Numbered from the stretch's first letter, positions 29,919 to 39,083 are shown. The stretch is DNA of 64,000 nucleotides from Niveibacterium sp. 24ML (GCF_026586805.1 NZ_JAPFHA010000016.1:45185-109184), one strand, 5' to 3'. Program-made: numbers and translations. The notes: a model not told the origin generated them from the sequence alone.

Positions 29919-30959
29919 CTACTGGACGCTGGCGATGGTCTTGCCGGACGGATCCCTGATGCTCTCCCAGGCGCCCTTGATCTGCGAGGCGGTGGCGTTG
30001 GGCAGGGGCACATAGCCACCTTCGAGCGCGATCTTTGCGCCGTTGGCGTAAGACCATTCGAAGAACTTCACCACCGCGGCGGCCTGCGGCAGCTTGTCGG
30101 TTTTGCGCTGGAGCAGAATGAAGCTCGCGCCGGCAATTGGCCACGCATCGGGCGAGGGCTGATCACTGAGCACCTCGCCATAGCCGGTCTTGGCCCATTC
30201 GGCGCTCTGCGCGGCGGCAGAAAGGCTCTTCTCGTCGGGCTGAACGAACGCCCCACTGCGGTTCTGCATGCTCACGTACGCCAGCTGGTTGGCGCGCGCA
30301 TAGCCATACTCAACATAGCCAATCGCGCCCGGCAGGCGTTTGACGAAGTTCGCCACCCCTTCATCCCCCTTGCCGCCCAGCCCGACCGGCCACTGCACGG
30401 CGGTCCCGGTGCCAATGTTGTCGCGCCACTCGGGGCTTGCTTTGCTCAAGTAGTGCGTCAGCAAAAATGAGACGCCGGCGCCATCGTCACGACGCACGAC
30501 CACGATCGACATCGCCGGCAGCGAGACGCCGGGGTTGAGATCCTTGATGCGGCTGTCGTCCCACCGGGTAAGCCGGCCGCGGAAGATGTCCGCCAGCAAG
30601 GGGCCGCTCAGGCGTAATTCGCCGGGCTTCACATCGGGCAGGTTCACGAAGGGCACGGCAGCCCCCACCAGCACCGGAAACTGCACAAGGCCGCGTTTTT
30701 CCAGTTCGGACTCGGTCAGCGGAATGTCCGACGCACCGAAGTCCACACTCTTGGCGCTGACCTCCTTGACGCCGCCGCCAGAGCCGATCGACTGGTAGTT
30801 GATGGTGTTACCGCTGGCCTTGCCGTAGGCCGCAGCCCATTTGAGGTAGACCGCCCGCGGTGACGATGCCCCCGCACCGGTCACTTCGGCGGCATGCAGG
30901 GTAAGCGGCACGAGTGCCGCCACGCCAAGAAGCAGGCAGCTGCGCAGGATCCCGTTCAT
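29919..30959 (-). CDS. pstS: Phosphate-binding periplasmic protein (PstS-like)
   Basis: About 346 residues from MNGILRSCLLLGVAALVPL, a signal peptide cleaved near LHAAEV. PstS-type segments include VTGAGASSPRAVYLKW, QSIGSGGGVKEV and DFGASDIPL. Unlike normal pst loci, no PstC, PstA or PstB permease gene is nearby; the neighbours are a sulfate-binding protein and chemosensory genes. It could deliver ligand to a sensor or to a transporter encoded elsewhere. Confidence 0.85.
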   Translation of the reverse strand: MNGILRSCLLLGVAALVPLTLHAAEVTGAGASSPRAVYLKWAAAYGKASGNTINYQSIGSGGGVKEVSAKSVDFGASDIPLTESELEKRGLVQFPVLVGAAVPFVNLPDVKPGELRLSGPLLADIFRGRLTRWDDSRIKDLNPGVSLPAMSIVVVRRDDGAGVSFLLTHYLSKASPEWRDNIGTGTAVQWPVGLGGKGDEGVANFVKRLPGAIGYVEYGYARANQLAYVSMQNRSGAFVQPDEKSLSAAAQSAEWAKTGYGEVLSDQPSPDAWPIAGASFILLQRKTDKLPQAAAVVKFFEWSYANGAKIALEGGYVPLPNATASQIKGAWESIRDPSGKTIASVQ

Positions 30960-31006
30960 TTCTGATTCCTTCCTGTTCCGTTCTTGAGAGGTCGGTGCAG
31001 TGCCGC

Positions 31007-32029
31007 TCACGATGCATTCCTGAAGGGGTCGTACACCTGATCGAGTACACCGCCATCGGTGAAGTGATCCTTGAAGGCCTGCCCCCAACTGCCAAAGACC
31101 TGATCAACACGGAAGAGCGTCAGTGGCTTGAATCGATTGGCGTATTTCTCGGCGAGCGCACGGTCTGAGGGGCGGTAGTTGTACTTGACCAGCAGCTCCT
31201 GCGCTTCGGCGGAGTAGAGGTAGTTGAGGTAGGCATCGGCGAGCTTGCGTGTGCCGCGCTTGTCCACCATCTTGTCGATCATCGCCACCGGCGGTTCGGC
31301 CACGATCGACATGCTGGGCACCACGATCTCGTACTCATCCGGCGCGGCAGCCACAATCTGCATGGCTTCGCTTTCCCAGGTGATCATCGCGTCACCGATC
31401 TTGCCCTTGGTGAAGGCGGTGTTGGCGCCGCGCGCCGTGTATTCAAGCACCCGGTTGTTGCCATACAGGCGCTTGAGGAACAGCTTCGCGCTGGCATCGT
31501 TGCCCCCCGGCTGCTTGAGCGCATAGCCATAGGCGGCAAGGTGCCCCCAGCGCGCAATGCCGGAGCTCTTGGGGTTGGAGGTCACCACGTTGATGCCCCA
31601 GCGGACCAGATCGTCCCAGTCCTTGATCTGCCGCGGGTTGCCGCGTCGCACGAGGAATACGACGGTTGAGGTAAAGGGCGAGGAGTGATTGCTGAGGCGG
31701 CCCTGCCAGTCGGCTGGCAGCAGGCCGCTGGCGGCAATCTTGTCAATGTCCAGCGACACCGCCAGCGTCACCACGTCGGCCTCTTCACCGTTGCGGATGC
31801 GCGCCACCTGGTTGGTGGATTGGGCGTGCGTCTGCTTGATCGTCACCGCCTCGCCGGTCTTGCCACGCCAGTAGCGCGTGAAGGCGGCGTTGTACTCCTG
31901 GAACATCTCCTGGTTGATGTTCGACGACGCATTGATCAGCGTCGTGCCAGCCTGCGCGGGCAGGCAGGCGAACAGACAGATCGCCGCTCCCATCCGCAGT
32001 GCATTCACCGTATTGGACCACCGTGTCAT
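31007..32029 (-). CDS. sbp: Sulfate/thiosulfate-binding periplasmic protein (Sbp-like)
   Basis: 340 residues with a signal peptide (cleaved near LPAQAGT). Family segments include INASSNINQEMFQEYNAAF, KQTHAQSTNQVARIRNGEEA, ADVVTLAVSLDID and the C-terminal AQELLVKYNYRP. It should bind sulfate or thiosulfate. No CysT/CysW/CysA permease genes are adjacent, and the next gene is the phosphate-binding protein. Confidence 0.88.
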   Translation of the reverse strand: MTRWSNTVNALRMGAAICLFACLPAQAGTTLINASSNINQEMFQEYNAAFTRYWRGKTGEAVTIKQTHAQSTNQVARIRNGEEADVVTLAVSLDIDKIAASGLLPADWQGRLSNHSSPFTSTVVFLVRRGNPRQIKDWDDLVRWGINVVTSNPKSSGIARWGHLAAYGYALKQPGGNDASAKLFLKRLYGNNRVLEYTARGANTAFTKGKIGDAMITWESEAMQIVAAAPDEYEIVVPSMSIVAEPPVAMIDKMVDKRGTRKLADAYLNYLYSAEAQELLVKYNYRPSDRALAEKYANRFKPLTLFRVDQVFGSWGQAFKDHFTDGGVLDQVYDPFRNAS

Positions 32030-32094
32030 TGCAAACCTCCTTGGTACTGCCCGATTGCCAGCGCCCTTGCCACCGCCCTGCCCCTGGCCCGGCG

Positions 32095-32541
32095 CTACTG
32101 CAGACTCACCACCAGTGCGGCTTCGAACTTGTGCCAGCGCAAGGGCAGGATGTAGGCCTTCACGCTGCGCGGCACCTGGATCGCACGCGCATTGCCCGAC
32201 ACCACCACCGGCACCGAAATCATGAAGTCCGGCCCGAAGTAGCGTCGTGCATTGCCGGAAATGGTGTTGGCCACCTCGCCGACCAGATCGCTGAGGTTGT
32301 TGTCGGAAACATCCGACTCGCCCACATGCAGCAGCAGTTGTCGCAGCAGATCGCGATGGGCCGTCACATACACGCAGCCCTGCCGCTCACCCGAAATGCC
32401 GATCACCCCGGTGAAGTCGTAAATCGGTAGCGAGCTGGCGTCGCCCAGGTAAGGGCTGCCAACATCGGGCGCCTTGCCAGTCTGCTTTTCGAAGTACTGG
32501 CTGACGATGTCGATGAATACGCGGAGTTGTTGCTCGTCCAT
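32095..32541 (-). CDS. cheX: CheX-like phosphatase
   Basis: 148 residues. The CheX/CheC-type motif GEVANTISGNARRYFG supplies a Glu and Asn like those that dephosphorylate CheY-P. It starts 1 bp after the CheY-like gene stop, so the two are co-transcribed and it probably resets that regulator. Confidence 0.8.
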   Translation of the reverse strand: MDEQQLRVFIDIVSQYFEKQTGKAPDVGSPYLGDASSLPIYDFTGVIGISGERQGCVYVTAHRDLLRQLLLHVGESDVSDNNLSDLVGEVANTISGNARRYFGPDFMISVPVVVSGNARAIQVPRSVKAYILPLRWHKFEAALVVSLQ

Positions 32542-32542
32542 G

Positions 32543-32911
32543 TCAGTCGTCTCCCAGCAGCTCTTCGATTGCCTCGGTCAGGTCGGCCTCCGAGAAGGGC
32601 TTGCAGAGAAATCCCTGCGCCCCCTCCTTGAGGGCCTGGATTGCGGTTGATTTGTCGGCCAGTGCCGACACCACCAGGATGCGGATGCCCGGATTGATCT
32701 TTCGCAACGCGCGGATGCACTCCAGCCCGTCCATGCGCGGCATGGTCAGATCCATCGTGACCACGTCGGGCTTGTGGGTGGTGAAGAGCTTCACTGCGTC
32801 TTCCCCGTTGCTCGCCGAGGCAACCACTTCCATGTTGTGCTGCGAGAGCGTGCGGTTGATCTTGCTGCGGATGATGTTCGAGTCATCCACGATCATCAGC
32901 TTGAGCGCCAT
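32543..32911 (-). CDS. cheY: CheY-like single-domain response regulator
   Basis: 122 residues, receiver domain only. D9/D10 form the acidic pocket, D54 in VVTMDLTMPRMDG is the phosphoacceptor, and KPF holds the conserved Lys. Its start codon overlaps the stop of the upstream kinase (ATGA), a strong sign of a kinase-regulator-phosphatase unit. Confidence 0.9.
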   Translation of the reverse strand: MALKLMIVDDSNIIRSKINRTLSQHNMEVVASASNGEDAVKLFTTHKPDVVTMDLTMPRMDGLECIRALRKINPGIRILVVSALADKSTAIQALKEGAQGFLCKPFSEADLTEAIEELLGDD

Positions 32912-35058
32912 CAGGCTACCTCCTTGATGCGGTCGGGCATGTTGGTGTCGTTCGGCTCGGCCTTCACCGGCAACTGCACGCGGAAGTGGCAGTACTCGCC
33001 CGAGGTCGTGCCGATCCGGATGCGCCCACCGAGGCGACTGATCATTTCTTTCACAGCATCGAGGCCAACGCCACGGCCGGCGTCCTCGTCCACCTCGTCC
33101 CGCGTCGAGAGCCCTGGCTCGAAGATCATCAGCGTCAGCGCACGCGCATCCAGACCTTTGGCAACTTCAGGCGAGATTCGCCCCTTGCGTACTGCGGCGA
33201 GGCGGATCTTCTCCGGGTTGATGCCACGGCCATCGTCGCGGAAGCTCAATTCGATGGTTCCATCACCCTGATCCGACACGTACACCGACAGGTGGCCCGA
33301 CTCGGACTTGCCGCGCTTTTTACGGTCCGCCGGCGCTTCAACGCCGTGCACCACTGCGTTACGGATGAATTGATTGACCGAGGTATTGACCGCTTCGCGC
33401 AGCTGCGACGACAGCCCATCAACATCCAGCCCCTGATAGGTGAGCTCAACCTGTTTGCCCAGCCGCTTCGCCAGTTGCTGGGCAAAGCCACGCCACTGGC
33501 GCACGAAGGGCTGCGCGGCAATCTCGGGGTCGTGCGCCGGCTTTGGCGGTTCAACGCTGACGACGCCACGGACCTGCCCGATGCGGGCAATCACATCCTG
33601 GATCGCGTTGACTTCGGCATACAGACCCTTTACCCGGACCGCCACCGGCAGCAAGTCTTCGCTGCTGCGCCGCGTCTGTGCGCGCAGTTCCTGCAAGACA
33701 GATTCGAACGCATGCATCGACTGCGATACCGCTTCAAGGTTGAGCGCCGCCGCGTCGCCCTTGAGGCGGTGGGCAATACGCAGCATGGCGTCGATCCGGG
33801 GTGTCGACACGCCGGTAGTCGGGCTTGCGGTACGCAGATCTTCGTTGATCTGGTTCAGGCCATCGCTGGCGTGACGCAGGAAGTCCTGCAACTGGCGCGG
33901 ATCGGCCTGAAGGATATGCACCATCATGCCCATCTGATCCTGCACCCGGCGCTCGCTGTCCTTGAGCTCACGCTCGAGCTTCACCCGGCGGGTGATGTCG
34001 TTTGCGGTGACCAGCAGATGTGTCACCTTCTCTGCCTGCAACACGCGGTTGAAGCGGATCTGCAGGAAGCGCGATTCCAGCGCGCCGTTCGCACGTACCG
34101 CGCTGATCTCGATGCAATCAAGCGGGTTGAGGCTTGCGACCAGTTTTTCCTTCACGTCGTGGCGCAGCAGCAGTTCGATGTATTCCTTGGTGGTGTCATA
34201 GGTCTTGGGCGTGACCAAGGGCTTGAGCAGATCAAGGAAGTTCTCACCCCCCTTGGCTTCAACACCAAGAATTTTCGACAGTGCCTGCGAGGTTTGCGAA
34301 CCCATGCGGAATTCTGGGTCGAGCAGGAACAGCCCCTCTTGCGTGGTGCGCAGGATGTCTTCGGTTTCGCGCTGGGCGCGTTCAACCGCGCTATCGCTCT
34401 TGCGAAGCTGGCCGAGGAAGCTGTAGAGAATGAAGGCGAAGTTCACCAGTGCGGCCGCCATGCCCGCCATCTGCACCGCCCGCAGCTTGGCTGCCTTCGC
34501 GGCCGACAGTGCCTCAAGCCGGCTGGTGAGGATGTGCGAAGTACTCAAGAGGTTGAGGTTGTTCGGAATCAGCACCTGAAGCAGCGGGCCAACGTCCGGT
34601 CGATGCCCGTCTTTGGGCTGGTTGAGCGCCTGCACCTGCGCGTTGATCGGTTCCCAGAGATCCTTCACCAGGGCAAAGAGCGCCGCGGCCTGGGTATCTT
34701 GGCTAGGCGTCAGCGCGAGCTCTTCCGTCATGTCCGGCAGCTTCGCGCCACCGTCGAAGGTGGCGATGATCGCGTTGAAACGATCTGCGGTCGCGATCAG
34801 GTCCTTGACCTCGTTGAGGCTCGACTTGCCGCTGCTGTCGAAGGTGCCTTGCGTCGCGTCCTGATCGATCAGCAAGGCCGTCTTCGCGAGCTTCTGCACA
34901 AGGTAGCGGTGCTGACCTGCGAGGTTGATCGAGATCGCGTCGGCCGTCAGCTGCCGCGAGATCACAAATGTCATTGCAAGCACGCCAATGTCAAAAACAA
35001 TGAACAGCGTGATCAGGATGACAATCGATCGGTACTTGCCCAGCCCCAGTTTAAGCAT
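32911..35058 (-). CDS. Membrane CheA-like histidine kinase with PilJ/NarX-type sensor
   Basis: About 715 residues from MLKLGLGKYRS, supported by a GGAGGGG ribosome site. Order: TM1 (SIVILITLFIVFDIGVLAMT), a NarX/PilJ-like extracytoplasmic domain with AGQHRYLVQKLAKTALLI, TM2 (about 200-225), a PAS-like region, a coiled coil, an HPt domain with phosphorylatable His in RIAHRLKGDAAALN, and a CheA-type ATPase (NQFIRNAVVHGVEAP, DDGRGINPEK, GRGVGLDAVKEMI). No C-terminal CheW-like domain is present, unlike true CheA. It fuses sensor and kinase in one membrane protein. Confidence 0.85.
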   Translation of the reverse strand: MLKLGLGKYRSIVILITLFIVFDIGVLAMTFVISRQLTADAISINLAGQHRYLVQKLAKTALLIDQDATQGTFDSSGKSSLNEVKDLIATADRFNAIIATFDGGAKLPDMTEELALTPSQDTQAAALFALVKDLWEPINAQVQALNQPKDGHRPDVGPLLQVLIPNNLNLLSTSHILTSRLEALSAAKAAKLRAVQMAGMAAALVNFAFILYSFLGQLRKSDSAVERAQRETEDILRTTQEGLFLLDPEFRMGSQTSQALSKILGVEAKGGENFLDLLKPLVTPKTYDTTKEYIELLLRHDVKEKLVASLNPLDCIEISAVRANGALESRFLQIRFNRVLQAEKVTHLLVTANDITRRVKLERELKDSERRVQDQMGMMVHILQADPRQLQDFLRHASDGLNQINEDLRTASPTTGVSTPRIDAMLRIAHRLKGDAAALNLEAVSQSMHAFESVLQELRAQTRRSSEDLLPVAVRVKGLYAEVNAIQDVIARIGQVRGVVSVEPPKPAHDPEIAAQPFVRQWRGFAQQLAKRLGKQVELTYQGLDVDGLSSQLREAVNTSVNQFIRNAVVHGVEAPADRKKRGKSESGHLSVYVSDQGDGTIELSFRDDGRGINPEKIRLAAVRKGRISPEVAKGLDARALTLMIFEPGLSTRDEVDEDAGRGVGLDAVKEMISRLGGRIRIGTTSGEYCHFRVQLPVKAEPNDTNMPDRIKEVA

Positions 35059-35689
35059 GTCGTTCGCCCCTCCATCAAGGCGGTGCCTACTTCGTGCAAA
35101 CCGATTCCGGTGCTCACGCGAATACAGCCGCTTCTGCCCGACCGTGTCGCACCCCGTGCACGATGAACCGGATGAATTCCCATAATTCGTATCCGGACGC
35201 ATTGGTCCGAATTGCTTAATTAATTCTTATGCGGGATTTCGTCACCAGTGTGCGCAAAGTTGAATTAACACGACGAACGGCAGCATTTCGCATGCGAACG
35301 GTATTGATCGGACAAACAACAAACCCGTAAAGCATATTTCATTGATGCGCTAGGCATAGTTGCTTTGCATTGTGCATCGCCATATCAGACGCAACCATAA
35401 ACACGCTACCCAATTGTTTTTGCGTGACTTTTGTCAATCCCGCGAGGCGCCATACCGCCCCACTAGTGACGAGACAACATCCTCCAAAACCGGAATATGG
35501 GCATTCATCCCATTTAGCCTTACACGCTACGCCAATGGCATTTTGTGCAGGACAAATACCGACAATTAAAACGAGCGCTTTTGACACACTCTCTCACCCT
35601 GCTCCGGCCGTCTGGATTAATGAGAACCGCTCCAGAATAAATTGTCTGTAATCGCTCAAAATTCACCGAATTCGGCTCAGAAATAGAAT
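35059..35689. other. Long intergenic region upstream of the kinase, AT-richer than surroundings
   Basis: About 630 bp without a convincing gene. Composition is noticeably more AT-rich than the flanks. It should hold the promoter of the kinase operon near 35100-35250. A weak 82-codon minus frame at 35339-35587 has no recognisable features. Confidence 0.5.
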
Positions 35690-35709
35690 GGGCGCCGATC
35701 AAAGCGCCC
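35690..35709 (-). terminator. Possible terminator after the decayed secreted-protein gene
   Basis: GGGCGC pairs with GCGCCC around an 8-nt loop, with weakly T-rich sequence on the minus side (ATTCTATTTC). Only a short stem. Confidence 0.4.
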
Positions 35710-35736
35710 TTGTAATTGATCAAAACAACCACGCGA

Positions 35737-36560
35737 TTACGGCAGCGTGAACACCATGAAGTCATCCATGATCAAGGGGTCAGTCGTGCCAGTTCCGCCA
35801 GAGAACGCCCACTCCTTCGCCGTCGGCGACAGGCCACGATAGCCGTCGTCGTAGTCCCATGAGGTGACATAGACCTTGACGCCGGAGAGCGACGTCAGCC
35901 TCCCAAGCGACGCATCGGGCAGGATGAAGCTGACAGCATTGTTGGCGGCATCAAGCGGTATCCGTACAGCAGGCGACGCGCTGGTGCCTTCGCTGATCGC
36001 CGAGGCGCCTTCAGATGAAAAGAACGCGTTTGACCAGCCGTGTGCGCGCAAACGGTAGTGCCACTTCATGCCGCCCGGCAGTGAAGCGTTCTGAAAAGGC
36101 ATTACAGCCATACCACCGTGCTTGCCTGGCACTTCGATGAAGATCGTGAACGCCACATGATCGAATCCATTGGTCGGGTTCCAGAGGGTCGTGATCTTGC
36201 TGGTCTGCACATCAATACGCATGGCGCCACCGGCGAGCGACACGGTGAGCTTGCGAAGGTCAAGCTGGCGACTGCCCCCCAGGAGGTGTTGGTCGGGTGT
36301 AGGCACCTGCTGGCCCGACGTCGTCACCTTGCGGGTCGATGACTTCGGCCATCGATGACGAACGGACGATCGACAAAAAACTGCCTGAGTTCGACAGCAC
36401 GCTATCTGACCCGCTCAAGGCGACGACTCTGTGCCGGATCGTCAGGTCGAACATCGCGGCCGTGTCCAGTGTCCACAGTGGCAGCCCAGTTGCCATCGTC
36501 TGCAGATTTCACGTTCAGCGCATGAACAAGATTGCCATCAACAGCGCTGCCAAATCTGCA
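35737..36560 (-). pseudogene. C-terminal part of a glucodextranase-like secreted protein, frameshifted
   Basis: The minus-strand frame ending at 35737 carries LWNPTNGFDHVAFTIFIEVP, GGMKWHYRLRAHGWSNAFF and VYVTSWDYDDGYRGLSP. These resemble the C-terminal module of bacterial glucodextranases and related amylases. The matching N-side of the module (MFDLTIRHR, then VIDPQGDDVGPAGAYTRPTP) lies in a different frame, joined across a run of six G near 36280; removing one G restores a single frame. A further frame change near 36490 precedes it, and the catalytic domain is missing. The IS21 remnant lies immediately upstream. Confidence 0.55.
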
Positions 36561-36589
36561 AACTCGCGACTGCCGCGCAGCAGCCACTG

Positions 36590-36943
36590 ATCCAAGGCTC
36601 GCATCAAACTGCACAGCACGAACCGCGCGTGGCGCCAGCCACTATGGGCCAGCGCGAACTGGTATTGCCGACGAGGAAACGCCACACCGCCCAAGCGAAC
36701 ATCGAGTTCATCGGCTACAGTGAAGTCCGACAGCCCGAGCCGACTGGGTGGGAGCGCCTACGCGAAGTAGATCTCGCGCTCGCCGCCATGAGTGGCGCGC
36801 CACTGGCTGACCCGCCGTTGCAGCGTGCGCAGCACCGTTTCGGCAAACCATTCCGGGTGGCGCCACTGCAACGCCTCAAGCACCTTCACAGCCATCAGTG
36901 CCGGCACTCCCTTGAGCATTGGAACCACTTCAGCATCCCACAC
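36590..36943 (-). pseudogene. istA: IS21-family transposase IstA remnant
   Basis: Minus-strand translation gives VPMLKGVPALMAVKVLEALQ, TLQRRVSQWRATHG and REIYF, then an in-frame TAG. The same frame resumes with RLGLSDFTVADELDVRLGG and QFALAHSGWRHARFVL, all typical of IstA. The start and C-terminal half are missing and no istB lies beside it. The stop replaces a probable Gln codon, so the gene is dead. Confidence 0.75.
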
Positions 36944-37055
36944 CGCTGCCAGTGGGGCAGTGCGGATGCGTCAGTGGCGCAGTGGGTTACCTTCGCCTTA
37001 AAGGCGACACAGTAAGAACCCAACCGCAAAACGCACTCGAGCGGCGTGAGTCAAA

Positions 37056-37096
37056 CACTCACGATAGTTGTCGCTGAGCGCTCACGATAACTGTCG
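37056..37096. repeat. Paired 18-bp direct repeats, probable IS21 terminal binding repeats
   Basis: CACTCACGATAGTTGTCG (37056-37073) and CGCTCACGATAACTGTCG (37079-37096) match at 15 of 18 positions and are spaced 23 bp apart. IS21-family elements carry such repeated transposase-binding sites at their ends. The position beyond the 5' side of the IstA remnant fits the left end of that element. Confidence 0.6.
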
Positions 37097-37130
37097 TCCA
37101 CCACGGGCTCCTGAAGAAGCCTGTCGCCTC

Positions 37131-37202
37131 TCAGCAGGACGAGGCAAACAAGGCCGTAAGCGCTGCAGCCAGCAGCAGCGGCAGCCGCTTGCTTGTGTTC
37201 AT
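37131..37202 (-). pseudogene. Orphan signal-peptide start of a lost secreted protein
   Basis: A 23-codon frame with a GGAG ribosome site encodes MNTSKRLPLLLAAALTALFA then SSC and a stop: a classic lipoprotein-like signal peptide with nothing after it. It points toward the IS21 end and the glucodextranase-like C-terminus, same strand. I infer it is the 5' end of that gene, cut by the insertion and later decay. Confidence 0.4.
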
Positions 37203-37504
37203 CGATTGGACTCCGGTAGTCAGCCTGAAGCCGGACAACGGGAATACCCGGCAGCGAAGGCACGCGCGGCCAAAAGAAGAAAGGATCCGCGCCGCAAAGG
37301 CCAGAAAGGCGAAGGCGCCTTGCGCAAATCGCCAAGGCCGCGCAGTAATCGGAAAGCGGTTGATGCGAAAGCGCCCCTGGGAGGCCTCTCGCATTTCTCT
37401 CGCAGCCCCACCGCGCTATGCGACGGAACAAGGCAGAGGTCCTTACGCTTTCAAGCGCGGCGCACCGCTTGCAACGCCGGGCCAGATTGGCCAAGCCATA
37501 GCGG

Positions 37505-37530
37505 CAAAAAACAGCCGCCCCGGGCGGCGG
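37505..37530 (-). terminator. Terminator after the BLUF gene
   Basis: On the minus strand, GCCGCCC pairs with GGGCGGC (within GCCGCCGCCCGGGGCGGCTG), followed by TTTTTT. It sits just after the BLUF stop. Confidence 0.75.
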
Positions 37531-37552
37531 CCGTCGTTCCCCGCCATTGGCG

Positions 37553-37981
37553 CTAGCTGCAGCGCCCCACGACCGAAGCGGTGGCGATCAATTCGTTGAG
37601 CAAGGCCATCGAGGCCTGCCCCGAACAGTTGAACGGGTTGAGAACGGGCCGCTCCGCATACTTGAGCAGCAAGGAGGGGTTCACTGTCGCCACGTTCACG
37701 TGGCCCATCGTCCAGCCGCCAAAGCGCCGCTCCGGGATCTCTTCAAAGCTAAGCAGCCGCACGCTCGTGTGACGATCGTCCCTGACGATCGTGTTGTAGA
37801 GCTCGCATACCTCGTCGCGCCCGCCTTCGAGGACTTGCAGAAACAAGTCATCGCTGTAGCAAAGCATGCCGGTAATGCCCAGCTTCGGATTGTGCGCGCG
37901 CGACTGGGCAAGGATTGCGTCGATGACGGACGCCTGGAGCGGCGCGGCCGCGCGGCTGGCATAAAGCAGTCGAACAAGCAT
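37553..37981 (-). CDS. BLUF-domain blue-light sensor
   Basis: 142 residues, essentially a single BLUF domain plus a C-terminal tail. Diagnostic segments are LVRLLYASR (flavin-site Tyr), ILAQSRAHNPKLGITGMLCY (conserved Asn and GITG), LFLQVLEGGRDEV (the Gln that switches hydrogen bonds), DRHTSVRLLSFEEIPERRF and WTMGH (the conserved Trp/Met). BLUF proteins bind FAD non-covalently and change partner interactions under blue light. It lies 7 bp after folE, so the two are probably one operon. The output partner is unknown. Confidence 0.85.
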   Translation of the reverse strand: MLVRLLYASRAAAPLQASVIDAILAQSRAHNPKLGITGMLCYSDDLFLQVLEGGRDEVCELYNTIVRDDRHTSVRLLSFEEIPERRFGGWTMGHVNVATVNPSLLLKYAERPVLNPFNCSGQASMALLNELIATASVVGRCS

Positions 37982-37988
37982 CGGGGCC

Positions 37989-38702
37989 TCAGTGTTTCAG
38001 GTTGATGAGAGAGAGAAACTCACGGCGCAACGCAGCATCCTTGAGGAAGGACCCACGCATCACACTGTTGATCATCTTGGTTTCGGAATCCTTCACGCCA
38101 CGCCAATGCATGCAGAAGTGATCAGCCTCCATGACAACCGCAAGGCCATCGGGGCTCACCTTGCGCATCAGCAACTCTGCCATCTGGGTGATCGCCTCCT
38201 CCTGAATCTGCGGGCGGCTCATCACCCATTCCGCCAGGCGCGAGTACTTCGACAGGCCGATCAGGTTCGAATGCTCGTTTGGCATCAAGCCGATCCACAG
38301 GCGCCCCATGATCGGGCAGAAGTGATGGCTGCACGCGCTGCGCACGGTAATCGGCCCAACAATCATCAGTTCGTTAAGGCGCTCGGCATTCGGGAACTCG
38401 GTCACAGACGGTGCCGGCATGTAACGGCCGCGAAAAACCTCGGTGAGATACATCTTGGCGACGCGGCGCGCGGTGTCTTGCGTGTTGTGATCGCTTTCGG
38501 TGTCGATCACCAGGCTCTCAAGGACCCCCTTCATCTTGCCTTCGACTTCATCCAGCAAGGCTTCAAGATCACCTGGCTCCAGAAAGGCCGAAATGTTGTC
38601 ATTGGCATGGAAGCGCTGTTTTGCGCGGTAAATCCGCTCCCGGATCTTTGCCGACACGGGCTGAAAAGCCGGCGTATCGGGCTTCTGCGAAGCTTCGCTC
38701 AT
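37989..38702 (-). CDS. folE: GTP cyclohydrolase I
   Basis: 237 residues. Zinc/GTP site segments ACSHHFCPIMGRLWIG and QEEAITQMAELL, plus the Cys of DHFCMHWRGVKD. It opens GTP to 7,8-dihydroneopterin triphosphate, precursor of folate and of the queuosine intermediate made by QueD about 0.8 kb away. The length is near the upper end of the family, with an N-terminal extension of about 35 residues. Confidence 0.92.
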   Translation of the reverse strand: MSEASQKPDTPAFQPVSAKIRERIYRAKQRFHANDNISAFLEPGDLEALLDEVEGKMKGVLESLVIDTESDHNTQDTARRVAKMYLTEVFRGRYMPAPSVTEFPNAERLNELMIVGPITVRSACSHHFCPIMGRLWIGLMPNEHSNLIGLSKYSRLAEWVMSRPQIQEEAITQMAELLMRKVSPDGLAVVMEADHFCMHWRGVKDSETKMINSVMRGSFLKDAALRREFLSLINLKH

Positions 38703-39083
38703 GATGGGCCGTCAGTTGGGTAAGAGTGTGGGGAGTGTCATACAACGCAGCTCAGACCGCAAACCCGCCTATCCGTTCCGCAATGTCTCCAATTGGTTTT
38801 CCCAGCGCCGTCTCCGGCCCCATGCAGCATCTGCGCGATGAGGAGCGACGACCGCATCCAGGATGGGGCGATGCTCAGCTCTGACGCCCAATCCAATGGC
38901 TCAGCAGTCTCGTGACAGTCTTTAACATATCCGCCACAAGCCGCACCGGCGTTGGAACTATGGCAATCAGATATTGATCTATAATTCGGGAACTGGACTT
39001 GACTAGGCTGGTCCTACGACAGAGATGCCTGAACCTGTGTGAAGGCTGAGCAAGAAATACAAGTGCAAAGCGAGGTTGCCACC
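38703..39083. other. Intergenic region between folE and the XRE regulator
   Basis: About 380 bp without a credible gene. It holds the divergent promoters. A TATAAT box at 38980-38985, about 100 bp before the regulator start, is the best -10 candidate; no clear -35 box at proper distance was found. Confidence 0.45.

Noticed and set aside
32986..35166. 726-codon plus-strand frame over the CheA-like kinase
   Set aside because: Antisense shadow; no domain found and the kinase motifs are on the minus strand.
35339..35587. 82-codon minus-strand frame in the AT-rich gap
   Set aside because: No ribosome site, no domain, composition like non-coding sequence.
37068..37556. 162-codon plus-strand frame across the IS21 end
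   Set aside because: Basic low-complexity translation; overlaps terminal repeats and the orphan signal-peptide frame on the other strand.
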